A stretch of 64,000 nucleotides of DNA, taken from Pseudomonas mohnii. Its GTDB lineage: Bacteria; Pseudomonadota; Gammaproteobacteria; Pseudomonadales; Pseudomonadaceae. Positions 1 to 6,726 of the stretch are shown here, piece after piece. The translations under genes were made by a program, and so were the position numbers. Location: assembly GCF_900105115.1 (NCBI RefSeq), contig NZ_FNRV01000001.1:372001-436000 (forward strand), given 5' to 3'. Numbering within the stretch: position 1 is the first letter of the stretch; each line of letters starts with the position of its first letter. Below the pieces are notes generated by a model that was given only the letters and a program-made list of their open reading frames with translations, did not search any database and was not told where the DNA came from.

Positions 1-1
1 T

Positions 2-394
2 CAGTACCTCGATGAAAACGGCGAGCGACACAGCATTACCTCGTCCGACGTCAACGCCTACCTGCAAACCCTGACCGGTGCCGACTTCACCGCCAAGGAC
101 TACCGCACCTGGGCCGGCAGCGCCCTCGCCCTTGCGGTGCTGCGAGAGTTGCAATGGCAACCGGAATCGGAGGCGAAACGGCATGTGGTGGAGATGGTGA
201 AAAACGTCGCCCGACAGCTGGGCAATACACCGGCGGTGTGCCGCAAGTGCTACATCCATCCGGCGGTGCTCGAAGGCTTTGTGCTGGGTACATTGGCGCA
301 GTTGCCCAAGCCGCGGATGCGTAAAGGCCTGCGTGCCGAGGAAGTCGGACTGGCCATGTTGCTGGAGAAACTGGTGTCTGAACCGACGAATTGA
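2..394 (+). CDS. DNA topoisomerase IB, C-terminal part (gene starts upstream of the window)
   Basis: The reading frame is open from the first bases and ends at a TGA at 392-394, giving about 130 C-terminal residues. The text SSDVNAYL, then DFTAKDYRTWAGS, then RQLGNTPAVCRKCYIHP is the C-terminal catalytic core of bacterial/poxvirus-type topoisomerase IB, which relaxes DNA supercoils through a 3'-phosphotyrosyl intermediate. The Tyr in CRKCYIHP is in the position of the catalytic tyrosine. The N-terminal domain and the first catalytic Arg/Lys residues lie outside the window. The gene looks intact where visible. The family call is firm; the role in this strain is inference. Confidence 0.9.
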   Translation, partial: QYLDENGERHSITSSDVNAYLQTLTGADFTAKDYRTWAGSALALAVLRELQWQPESEAKRHVVEMVKNVARQLGNTPAVCRKCYIHPAVLEGFVLGTLAQLPKPRMRKGLRAEEVGLAMLLEKLVSEPTN

Positions 395-465
395 CTGTCT
401 ATTTTTTGCACGATTGCAAATGACTTCTATAGTTGATGTGTAAACGAATCAGCTGCGGTGACGCC

Positions 466-687
466 ATGGAAGACATTTTCGTCGTGAAGCGATGCAACAA
501 GATCATCATTCATGGCCGCCGGGCCGGAGAAACCGCTCACCCGCCTCCTGACGCCGCCGTCTGGTATCGCATCGCCGATACCCGAACCCACGGCTTCATC
601 GGTGACGGTTACGATCTCGAGGAAGACGCCCGGCACGTTTGCCGGCAGCTCAATGCAAGGTCACACGTCATGGCCCGTCAAGGCTGA
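466..687 (+). CDS. small hypothetical protein, 73 aa
   Basis: A short frame starting MEDIFVVKRCNKIIIHG and ending QLNARSHVMARQG. ATG at 466 is preceded by a GGTGA-like ribosome site; a TTG at 433 and an ATG at 436 are in frame but have no visible ribosome site. The protein has mixed charge with no signal peptide or membrane segment, and carries WYRIADTRTHGFIGDGYD, which looks like a folded core. It is followed by an intrinsic terminator at 757-779, which supports a real transcription unit. I do not recognise a family. Confidence 0.6.
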   Translation: MEDIFVVKRCNKIIIHGRRAGETAHPPPDAAVWYRIADTRTHGFIGDGYDLEEDARHVCRQLNARSHVMARQG

Positions 688-756
688 TGAGCTCTAGCGT
701 GCCCTATACGGGTCTATACTCAAAGGAGCTGAAGGATCAGCGCCCCACCGGTAGAA

Positions 757-779
757 AGCTCGCCTCCAGCGGGCTTTTT
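757..779 (+). terminator. intrinsic terminator
   Basis: AGCTCGC (757-763) pairs with GCGGGCT (769-775, one G-U pair) around a 5-nt loop and runs into five T. It lies downstream of the 466-687 gene and upstream of the next start at 819. Confidence 0.7.
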
Positions 780-818
780 ACTGCCAACTGCCAGGTTTCT
801 TAAGCGGAGGTGTTTTCC

Positions 819-1049
819 ATGTCCGAAAAAGAGTCCATCACCACCCTGCTCACCCTGCTCGACTCGCGCCAGGTTCGTTTGGCTGCGGCGTGCAAGGAAA
901 TCGCCGACTGGGTCGATCATCAAGGCGGACATCCGACAGCCCTCAGAATTCGTGATCGCCTGAACGACATCGAAAAGGATACGCCGCTGATTCGCAACAC
1001 CCTGTCTTCGCTCAAACCTGTCGAGCGTCCCCTGCCACGGTTCAGATGA
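819..1049 (+). CDS. small hypothetical protein, 76 aa
   Basis: ATG at 819 sits 8 nt after GGAGG (806-810); a GTG at 810 is in frame but overlaps that ribosome site, so 819 is the better start. The protein (MSEKESITTLLTLLDSRQ...) is predicted largely helical, rich in Arg, Asp and Leu, without signal peptide or membrane segment. It contains RIRDRLNDIEKDTPLIRNTL, an amphipathic helix. I do not recognise a family; it resembles the many small cytosolic Pseudomonas proteins of unknown function. Confidence 0.65.
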   Translation: MSEKESITTLLTLLDSRQVRLAAACKEIADWVDHQGGHPTALRIRDRLNDIEKDTPLIRNTLSSLKPVERPLPRFR

Positions 1050-1254
1050 TTCGATCCGCACATTCGATGCCAAGGCGCGACCTGGTGCAGCAGGCATGAT
1101 CGGCGACGTTATCGTCACCGGTTGCGTGCCTGCCTGATTGCCTTCCATCCCCCCTGCCCAGCCTTGCGCCGGGATTTTTTTGTGTCCGGGTCACGACCGA
1201 ACGTCCTCGACCGTGAGTGGTCAAACGCTTACACGTCACCAAGGAGACGTTCTG

Positions 1255-1539
1255 ATGGTCACTCACTTCAAAGTCAGCGGGCATTTGGCCTGCGGTCACA
1301 AAGGCACCAATCTCACCTCGACCCGCGAACTCAACCGGGTGAAATGCAGAAGCTGCCGCAACACCGAAGTTTTCAAGGAAGCACGCCGGAACGAACGTAA
1401 TGCGGCACGTCGCGCCGCCCGCAAAGCCAAAGTCGTGCATATCGTCAATGACTGGCGCCAGGCGTGGACCGAACGGTTGTCGGCCATGGCGGGACGGCAA
1501 AGATTGCCAAGGGGCTTTGGTAGTCAGGCTTACGTCTAG
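1255..1539 (+). CDS. small basic protein with Cys/His cluster, 94 aa
   Basis: ATG at 1255 follows AAGGAGA (1241-1247). The N-terminal third has CGH at residues 13-15 and CRSC at about residues 31-34, a spacing compatible with a small zinc ribbon. It is followed by a very basic helix (NERNAARRAARKAKVV), giving a nucleic-acid-binding look. The stop at 1539 lies just before a strong hairpin terminator. Function unknown; zinc binding and nucleic acid contact are inference from composition. Confidence 0.65.
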   Translation: MVTHFKVSGHLACGHKGTNLTSTRELNRVKCRSCRNTEVFKEARRNERNAARRAARKAKVVHIVNDWRQAWTERLSAMAGRQRLPRGFGSQAYV

Positions 1540-1544
1540 ACAAA

Positions 1545-1575
1545 AAATTCGGGCCGATCACATCGGCCCGAATTT
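1545..1575. terminator. perfect 14-bp bidirectional terminator hairpin
   Basis: AAATTCGGGCCGAT (1545-1558) and ATCGGCCCGAATTT (1562-1575) are a perfect inverted repeat around a 3-nt loop. T-rich ends lie on both sides (six T when read on the minus strand). It ends the 1255-1539 unit. Confidence 0.85.
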
Positions 1576-1713
1576 CATGGGTCACAATCCGGCGGACTCG
1601 CGAGGCTAATGTCCGACACGCTGCAGTGGCGATAGTCAGTTTCCTCGACTAGGGTCTCAAACGTATCGAACTGCGGTGCCTTTATTGGCAGGAGCCTGAT
1701 CAAGGAGGAAGCG

Positions 1714-1920
1714 ATGTCACCCACGCGTAGTGCCGAACACACCTATCGTCAGTGGTCCAGCCCTATCCTGCTGGAACTCAAAGCGCGAGAGCACCAGTTG
1801 AACCCGTCGGACCGCGAAGCGCTACACAATATTCTGCTGGAAAGAAGGCTGATAAACACGGGCAATCCAGCAGGCCCGGATCGGCGCAATGCAGCGCCGC
1901 CCGATGATGCGAACCGTTAA
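1714..1920 (+). CDS. small hypothetical protein, 68 aa
   Basis: ATG at 1714 is preceded by AAGGAGGA (1702-1709), an almost ideal ribosome site. The protein begins MSPTRSAEHTYRQWSSPILLEL and has a helical middle (LNPSDREALHNILLERRLI) followed by a disordered Pro/Asp/Arg tail. It is followed by an intrinsic terminator at 1939-1965. No family recognised. Confidence 0.65.
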   Translation: MSPTRSAEHTYRQWSSPILLELKAREHQLNPSDREALHNILLERRLINTGNPAGPDRRNAAPPDDANR

Positions 1921-1938
1921 AGACTGTTGATCGTGCAG

Positions 1939-1965
1939 AGCCCGACCCGGACGTCGGGCTTTTTC
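1939..1965 (+). terminator. intrinsic terminator
   Basis: AGCCCGAC (1939-1946) pairs with GTCGGGCT (1953-1960), followed by TTTTTC. It closes the 1714-1920 unit and separates the housekeeping edge from the iron locus. Confidence 0.85.
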
Positions 1966-2013
1966 ATTCCCCCTCCCTTCAAGGTGCGCCGCATGCCCCA
2001 TGCGCGGGGATGC

Positions 2014-2388
2014 TTATCCAAGATGGGGTTTGAGCATTTCCCACGCCTCGTCGGTAAAGCGGTACGTTCTATCCGGCTGAGAAACGATGACGCCCACCCC
2101 GGCAAGGCGCTTGAGTACTTCGCGCACACTGACAATCGTCAGCTCCGAGGAGGAGGCTTGCATGTCAGCATGCACACCCCGCACGCCTGGCAAACGTCCC
2201 TCCCGAGTAGCCTGGACCAGTGCATTGATCACCTTCAAACGAAAGAGACTGGTACGCAGTCCGTAAACTCGCAACATCTCACGGATATGGCGATTCGCAC
2301 TGGAATCAAATACCAGAGCAAGTTGATGGGTCGTGGCCTGAAACGGACGACACCGGTCAACTGGGGTGGATCCATGGTTGTCCAGCAT
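2014..2388 (-). CDS. short Fur-like winged-helix regulator, 124 aa
   Basis: The ATG (complement of 2386-2388) has AGGAGT upstream at 2395-2400; a longer in-frame extension overlaps the receptor gene and is not needed. Residues about 43-103 (GLRTSLFRLKVINALVQ ... TIVSVREVLKRLAGVGV) match the shape of the Fur-family DNA-binding domain, in which a G-L-x-x-T/S-x-x-R helix is followed by a recognition helix. The C-terminal dimerisation and His-rich metal-binding domain of true Fur/Zur is missing: the protein stops soon after the wing. It sits immediately downstream of the receptor gene on the same strand, which suggests a role in controlling this iron locus. Family assignment is moderate; the regulatory role is inference. 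A different small winged-helix family remains possible. Confidence 0.7.
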   Translation of the reverse strand: MLDNHGSTPVDRCRPFQATTHQLALVFDSSANRHIREMLRVYGLRTSLFRLKVINALVQATREGRLPGVRGVHADMQASSSELTIVSVREVLKRLAGVGVIVSQPDRTYRFTDEAWEMLKPHLG

Positions 2389-2411
2389 GCGAATACTCCT
2401 GTTCACAAATG

Positions 2412-2450
2412 AAACAGGGCAAGCAGCAGCCCACGGCTGTGCCTGCCCTT
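2412..2450 (-). terminator. possible terminator after receptor 1
   Basis: Read on the minus strand, AGGGCA and TGCCCT flank an imperfect GC-rich stem followed by TGTTTC. It lies just after the receptor stop and before the Fur-like start. The stem has a bulge and the T-run is weak. Confidence 0.4.
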
Positions 2451-2455
2451 GTGCG

Positions 2456-4696
2456 TCAAAAGTCGACCGTCGCGGACAGTTGCAAGGTCCGCGGATAACC
2501 CGGCGAAAACGCGCCATACGAAGCAACGCCCGACCAGTACTCACGATCGAACACGTTCTGCACCGTGGCGCGGAATGTCGTCGGCCGGCCTTCGATTTTC
2601 GTCGTATAACGGGCGCCGGCATCGAAACGGGTCCAGGCGTCGAGCTCCTGGGTATTGGCCTGGTTAACGTACTGACTGTCGGTATAAATCGCACCGCCAG
2701 TGAGGGTGAACCCTTCAAGCCATGGCGTATCCCATTCGGCCCACAGATTGGCCTGCACGTCTGGCACACCGACCGGTTTGTTGCCACGGTTGGCGGCTGT
2801 CGCCGAATCGGTCAATTCGCCGTCGAGCAACGTCACGCCGCCCATCAGGCGAGTGCCCGGTGCCACCTCGCCGAACATGCTCAACTCGATCCCGCGGTTG
2901 CGTTGTTCGGCCTGCACCGAAAACACGTTACCGGCGCCGATTTCACCGCTCGGTTTCTCGATCTGGAACAACGCCAGGGTCGTCATGAAGGTGCCGTGTT
3001 CGTATTTCACACCGAGTTCATGCTGCTTCGATTCGTAAGGCGCGAATGTCTCGCCGGCATTGGCCGCCGTCCCCGGTGCAATATCCCCTTTGCTCAAGCC
3101 TTCTACATAGTTGTAGTAGAGGGAAACGTCTTCCCAAGGCTTGACCACTACACCGACCAGAGGCGTGGTGGCGCTTTCGTTGTATTTCGAACTGACCGAA
3201 CCCGCTGCGTTGTAGTTGCGAGATTCGATGTCCTGCCGACGCACGCCAAGGGTCAACTGGAAACGATCATCGAGCATGGACAGTGTGTCGGTCAGCGCAA
3301 CGCCTGACAGTTCCGATTCGGAGATGCGCAGCACCTTCGGTGAGTTGATGTATTGCTTGGGCACCTCGATCGGGTGATAGATGTTCGAACGGATCTCGGT
3401 GCCGTTGGTGATCCCCCGGGACAGCTCATCCTGATATTTAGTCGCCATCAGCGTGGTCGTGTGGGTGATCGGCCCGGTGGCGAACACACCGCGGATACCC
3501 GCGTCCGCCGTTGAACGATCAACGTTGAACTTGTAGTAGCCCGGAATATTGCTGGTATCGCCAGCGTCGTTGAGGATTCTCGGCACCTGGTCGGACAGGC
3601 GCTTGACATCGGATTTGCCGCCACCGGCGTGGGCAAACACAGTGACCGTGTCGGTCAGGTCATATTCGCCACCAAGCAAGGCCGACTGCTCTTTGGTGTC
3701 CGACCAGCCCCAGTCCTGCGGCAGGTTGGTGCGGCCATTCGGCGCGGACGGGACATCGATGCCCGGCGCCACGGTGAATGGCCGCGACGCCGCCTCGAAA
3801 CTCTCTTTCTGGCTGATGTAATCGAGGTTCAGGCGCAAGCGCTCGCCACGGTAATCAAGCGCGATGGCGCCAATACCGAGGTCGCGGTGTTGATCGTCAA
3901 TGGCCGTGTCGCCGCCCTGCAGGTTGCCGTTGAAGCGCACGCCAAATTGATTGTCCGTGCCGAAGCGACGGCTGAGATCCAGATGACCACCCACCTGGGA
4001 ATCCGAAGCGTAAGTGGTGGTGACCCGCGTCAAGTCTTCATCCAGCGGACGCTTGGGCACGATGTTGATCACGCCGCCGACGCCGCTGTTGGGCGAGATG
4101 CCGTACATCAACGCCCCTGGCCCCTTGAGCACTTCGACCCGTTCGGCGTAGTCGGTAAACACGCGATAGTTCGGCGCTACGCCATACACACCGTCGAATG
4201 CCAGCTCGCCAAGATTGCCTTCGCCGATCGGGAAGCCGCGAATGAAAAACGAATCGACGATACCGCCGGTTTGACCGGTGGAGCGCACCGAAGGATCACG
4301 CTCCAGCGCATCGGCAACGGTCACGGTTTGCAGGTCGGCAAGGGTCTTGGCGGTGTAACTGGTGACACTGAACGGCGTGTCCATCACATCCTTGTTGCCC
4401 ATCATGCCCAGGCGGGCTCCCCGTGCAACCTGGCCACCGGCGAAGGTTTCCGGCAACGAAGTCGGGCCGCTGTAGGAAGCGTTGATGTTAGTGGTGTCGA
4501 GCGTCAGCGCGTCCGGGCTGTCATCGGCCGGCGTGGCGGGTGCGACGTTAGAACGCGGGTCGGCGGCAACGTCTTGTTGCTCGGGGCTGGCGGCCCAGGC
4601 GCTGGCGCTTCCTGCGACCAAAATAAAATTCAGCATAGCGGTACGCATGGCAAGCGTTAGCACACGCTCACCGCTGGGACGACTGACAACAGGCAT
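2456..4696 (-). CDS. TonB-dependent siderophore receptor without signalling domain (receptor 1)
   Basis: 746 residues. A signal peptide (LNFILVAGSASAWAA) is followed by a short linker, a plug domain (about residues 100-215: DTPFSVTSYTAKTLADLQ, SFFIRGFPIGEG, VEVLKGPGALMYG, GVGGVINIVPKRP) and a beta-barrel ending in the aromatic terminus LQLSATVDF. This is the FhuA/FcuA-type ferric-siderophore outer-membrane receptor architecture. It lacks the N-terminal STN domain and is strikingly similar to the receptor at 16392-18806 over plug and barrel. A Fur-box-like site (4724-4742) and a conserved element shared with receptor 2 (4738-4770) lie just upstream. It probably imports the product of this locus or a close relative; the ligand is not shown by sequence. 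Confidence 0.92.
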   Translation of the reverse strand: MPVVSRPSGERVLTLAMRTAMLNFILVAGSASAWAASPEQQDVAADPRSNVAPATPADDSPDALTLDTTNINASYSGPTSLPETFAGGQVARGARLGMMGNKDVMDTPFSVTSYTAKTLADLQTVTVADALERDPSVRSTGQTGGIVDSFFIRGFPIGEGNLGELAFDGVYGVAPNYRVFTDYAERVEVLKGPGALMYGISPNSGVGGVINIVPKRPLDEDLTRVTTTYASDSQVGGHLDLSRRFGTDNQFGVRFNGNLQGGDTAIDDQHRDLGIGAIALDYRGERLRLNLDYISQKESFEAASRPFTVAPGIDVPSAPNGRTNLPQDWGWSDTKEQSALLGGEYDLTDTVTVFAHAGGGKSDVKRLSDQVPRILNDAGDTSNIPGYYKFNVDRSTADAGIRGVFATGPITHTTTLMATKYQDELSRGITNGTEIRSNIYHPIEVPKQYINSPKVLRISESELSGVALTDTLSMLDDRFQLTLGVRRQDIESRNYNAAGSVSSKYNESATTPLVGVVVKPWEDVSLYYNYVEGLSKGDIAPGTAANAGETFAPYESKQHELGVKYEHGTFMTTLALFQIEKPSGEIGAGNVFSVQAEQRNRGIELSMFGEVAPGTRLMGGVTLLDGELTDSATAANRGNKPVGVPDVQANLWAEWDTPWLEGFTLTGGAIYTDSQYVNQANTQELDAWTRFDAGARYTTKIEGRPTTFRATVQNVFDREYWSGVASYGAFSPGYPRTLQLSATVDF

Positions 4697-4723
4697 GACG
4701 TGGAGATCCTTTCATCAATAGAA

Positions 4724-4742
4724 AATGGTAATCACTCCTATT
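4724..4742 (-). promoter_or_regulatory. Fur-box-like site before receptor 1
   Basis: On the minus strand the site reads AATAGGAGTGATTACCATT. The right half-site ATTACCA differs by one base from the Fur consensus ATTATCA; the left half is weak. It lies 28-46 nt before the receptor start and touches the shared promoter element. Match to consensus is by eye. Confidence 0.5.
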
Positions 4743-4770
4743 GCCAGTCGATTGACGAAAAAGTATCACC
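4738..4770 (-). promoter_or_regulatory. putative ECF-sigma promoter element of receptor 1
   Basis: On the minus strand GGTGATACTTTTT, six unrelated bases, then TCGACTGGC, A, AT, A, GG. The same words at the same spacing occur upstream of receptor 2 (16317-16350). Conservation of two boxes with fixed spacing in front of two receptors, next to a FecI-type sigma gene, suggests the promoter recognised by that sigma factor. Its assignment as -35/-10 is inference. Confidence 0.6.
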
Positions 4771-4805
4771 CCCGGAAAAGTTTTTTTGGATGGGCCCGGC
4801 GAGGG

Positions 4806-5207
4806 TCAGGCGTACAGCCGCTCCAGCGGTATCGCCACCATGGGTAACGCGGGGTCGAATGCATGCCGGGTGGTCTTGTAGGGAAAGAGTTCACCGCGGG
4901 CGATGGTGGTGAATATCTGCGCCACTTCGAACGCCTGCCCTGTCTGCCAATGCCGCACACAGACCCGCGGATCGGTGTAATCGAGCTGGATACAGGGCAC
5001 CCGCTTCAAGCCCAGTTGCAACGCGGCGTTGAAGCGGTGATTACCGTCCATCACGATGCCTCGCGAGCGCTCGACGATGATCGGTTCCAGCCAATGTCCC
5101 GCACGAACGATCGATTCACGCAACATCGTCACATTGGCCGGATCGACCTGTTCCGACTGCAGCACCCGGCACAGTGGCCGCAACGCAATCTGATAACCCT
5201 GTTCCAT
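4806..5207 (-). CDS. ParB/sulfiredoxin-fold protein, SbnI/SerK-like serine kinase candidate, 133 aa
   Basis: ATG at 5207 has AGGAG at 5213-5217. The core IVERSRGIVMDGNHRFNAAL followed by QLGLKRVPCIQLDY is the ParB/Srx-fold nucleotide-binding signature (DGNHRxxAA). The same fold is used by SbnI of staphyloferrin B clusters and by archaeal SerK, which phosphorylate free L-serine. At 133 residues it is about half the length of SbnI, retaining the ParB-like domain only. It lies 25 bp after the CitE-like gene on the same strand, and opposite a SbnA-like gene that would use O-phosphoserine. Kinase function is inference from context; a regulatory ParB-like role is the alternative. Confidence 0.75.
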   Translation of the reverse strand: MEQGYQIALRPLCRVLQSEQVDPANVTMLRESIVRAGHWLEPIIVERSRGIVMDGNHRFNAALQLGLKRVPCIQLDYTDPRVCVRHWQTGQAFEVAQIFTTIARGELFPYKTTRHAFDPALPMVAIPLERLYA

Positions 5208-5232
5208 GATGATCTCCTGATTGGCCGAGGGT

Positions 5233-6123
5233 TCAGCAGGCATCGACACGGGCAATGGGCGTGTGCTGGCGGGCGACATCGAGCAGGCGTTGGGCGTGCT
5301 CGATCAGCGGCAAATCGACCATCTCACCGTCCACTTGCACCGCGTGACTGCCCGTGGCCACCGCGCTCATCACCCGATCGGCCCAGGCCAGCTGGCGCGA
5401 GTCCGGCAGGAAGGCGCGTTGCACCGTGTCCAGTTGCGCGGGGTGGATGCACAGCTTGGCGCCGAAACCCAGCGAACGCGCGTAATGCGAGTCCCCGGCG
5501 ACCACCGCCAAATCGCTGATCGCCGGCGTGACACCATCGATCGGCGACGGCAAATCGGCGGTTCGCGAAGCCAGCACGATGCGGTTGCGGGCGAACAGAA
5601 ACGCCTCGGGTATCTGGCTGCAGTTGATATCGAGGGAAAAATCCAGTGAACCGAACGCCAGGCGTGCCAGGCCGGGGATCGCCGCAATCGATTCCACCTG
5701 CTGCAGCCCTTTGGCGGTCTCGATGATCGCGACGATCTTCAGCGTCGGCTGCCACTGCAGCAGACGTTCGACCACTCGGCTCAAGGCCTCGGGGCACTCG
5801 GCCTTGGGCAGGAAAATCCCGTTGCAGCGCTGCGGGAAGCGCATGTCGTTGAGCCAGGTCAGGTCCTGGCGAAACAACGTGCTGCTGACGCTGTTGAGGC
5901 GAATGTAACGCTCGCAGGCAACGCTCGGCGTTGTCTCCTGCCAGGCCCAGATGGCGGCGCGGGCGGCCGGTTTGCTGTCCGGGTGCACGGCGTCCTCAAG
6001 ATCGAGAATGATCGCATCGGGCCGCGCTTCGACCGCTTTGGAAAAGCGCTCGGGACGATTACCCGGCACGAACAGGTAGCTGATCGCGAGTGGGGCCTTG
6101 CTGTTGAGTCGATCGAATTGCAT
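5233..6123 (-). CDS. CitE/HpcH-HpaI-family aldolase (SbnG/AcsB-type citrate supplier candidate), 296 aa
   Basis: ATG at 6123 is preceded by AAGGAG (6131-6136), 7 nt away, so the longer frame from 6165 is not used. Motifs: SYLFVPGNRPERFSKA at the start, then IILDLEDAVHPDSK (metal and substrate site), the catalytic-site strand IVAIIETAKGL, and LAFGSLDFSLDIN. All are typical of the CitE-like branch of PF03328, enzymes that make or break C-C bonds of malyl/citryl compounds. In staphyloferrin B and achromobactin loci, members of this superfamily (SbnG, AcsB) supply citrate-type units. Position inside a NIS siderophore locus suggests the same here. The exact reaction is not readable from sequence. 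Confidence 0.85.
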   Translation of the reverse strand: MQFDRLNSKAPLAISYLFVPGNRPERFSKAVEARPDAIILDLEDAVHPDSKPAARAAIWAWQETTPSVACERYIRLNSVSSTLFRQDLTWLNDMRFPQRCNGIFLPKAECPEALSRVVERLLQWQPTLKIVAIIETAKGLQQVESIAAIPGLARLAFGSLDFSLDINCSQIPEAFLFARNRIVLASRTADLPSPIDGVTPAISDLAVVAGDSHYARSLGFGAKLCIHPAQLDTVQRAFLPDSRQLAWADRVMSAVATGSHAVQVDGEMVDLPLIEHAQRLLDVARQHTPIARVDAC

Positions 6124-6221
6124 GGCGTTGCTCCTTGGCGTGAACCAGTCGTGGTTTCTGAACATTTTCCGGCCCCGTCAGCGGCAGATCCGGGTGCTCG
6201 CCCGGGGCCTCTTGCAACAAC

Positions 6222-6261
6222 CCTTAACGCCTTGGGGATCAAGGCATTAAAGGACTTTTTT
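6222..6261 (+). terminator. hairpin with T-run in the divergent region
   Basis: CCTTAACGCCTTG (6222-6234) pairs, with a bulge, with CAAGGCATTAAAGG (6240 onward), followed by AC and six T. It looks like an intrinsic terminator in the plus direction although no plus-strand gene precedes it. It may be part of the 5' leader of the minus-strand aldolase gene, or end antisense transcription. Confidence 0.45.
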
Positions 6262-6354
6262 ATTTCGGGGCGACCGCTTCCTTGAGCGTGTAAATACACG
6301 TTCATTGAGTGGCCTTGCGCCGGTCGTTATTCAAAAATATTTGAAAACCATACT

Positions 6355-6373
6355 TGATAATAGTTCTCGTTCG
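6355..6373 (+). promoter_or_regulatory. Fur-box-like site in the divergent biosynthetic promoter region
   Basis: TGATAATAGTTCTCGTTCG is close to the typical Pseudomonas Fur-box form GATAATnnTTCTCATT. It lies between the minus-strand aldolase/kinase pair and the plus-strand biosynthetic operon and could repress both directions under iron repletion. Confidence 0.7.
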
Positions 6374-6375
6374 CA

Positions 6376-6726
6376 ATATTGTTCGCTCCGCCAAGAGGAA
6401 CTACCCTCGCTTCAAAGCACGTTATCAGCACCTCGGGAAGTACAGGCCAGTGATGTCATTTGAATCTCAGTTGCCGGCCATCTACAGGGCATTGCCCATA
6501 AGCGGGTGGTCAATCGGAGCGTCCGTACAGAACTTATGGAATGAGGTTCCAATGCGATTTTTTTGTGATCCATTTATTACGATCGGCGTTAACCATCCAA
6601 CTTCAGATATCGCCTGGCATCCGCCTCCGAATTTCTAAACCCTGCTTTTAATTAGCAAAAGATTCCGATAGCAAACAGTTATCAACCTATCAGTGGCGAC
6701 GTTGTTTTCGACGCCAGGGGTTAACG
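6376..6726 (+). other. long AT-richer leader before the decarboxylase gene
   Basis: About 350 nt with no recognisable gene. A 61-codon frame at 6453-6638 (MSFESQLPAIYRALPISGW...) has no clear ribosome site, and its codons are unlike the neighbours, so it is not called. Just before the decarboxylase start a hairpin TGGCGACG...CGACGCCA (6694-6716) touches the AGGGG ribosome site at 6716-6720, which could affect translation. Otherwise I see nothing I can assign. Confidence 0.4.

Noticed and set aside
6354..6638. Plus-strand 94-codon frame in the divergent region
   Set aside because: It starts inside the Fur-like site, lacks a ribosome site, and its base and codon use differ from the neighbours; the leader interpretation is simpler.
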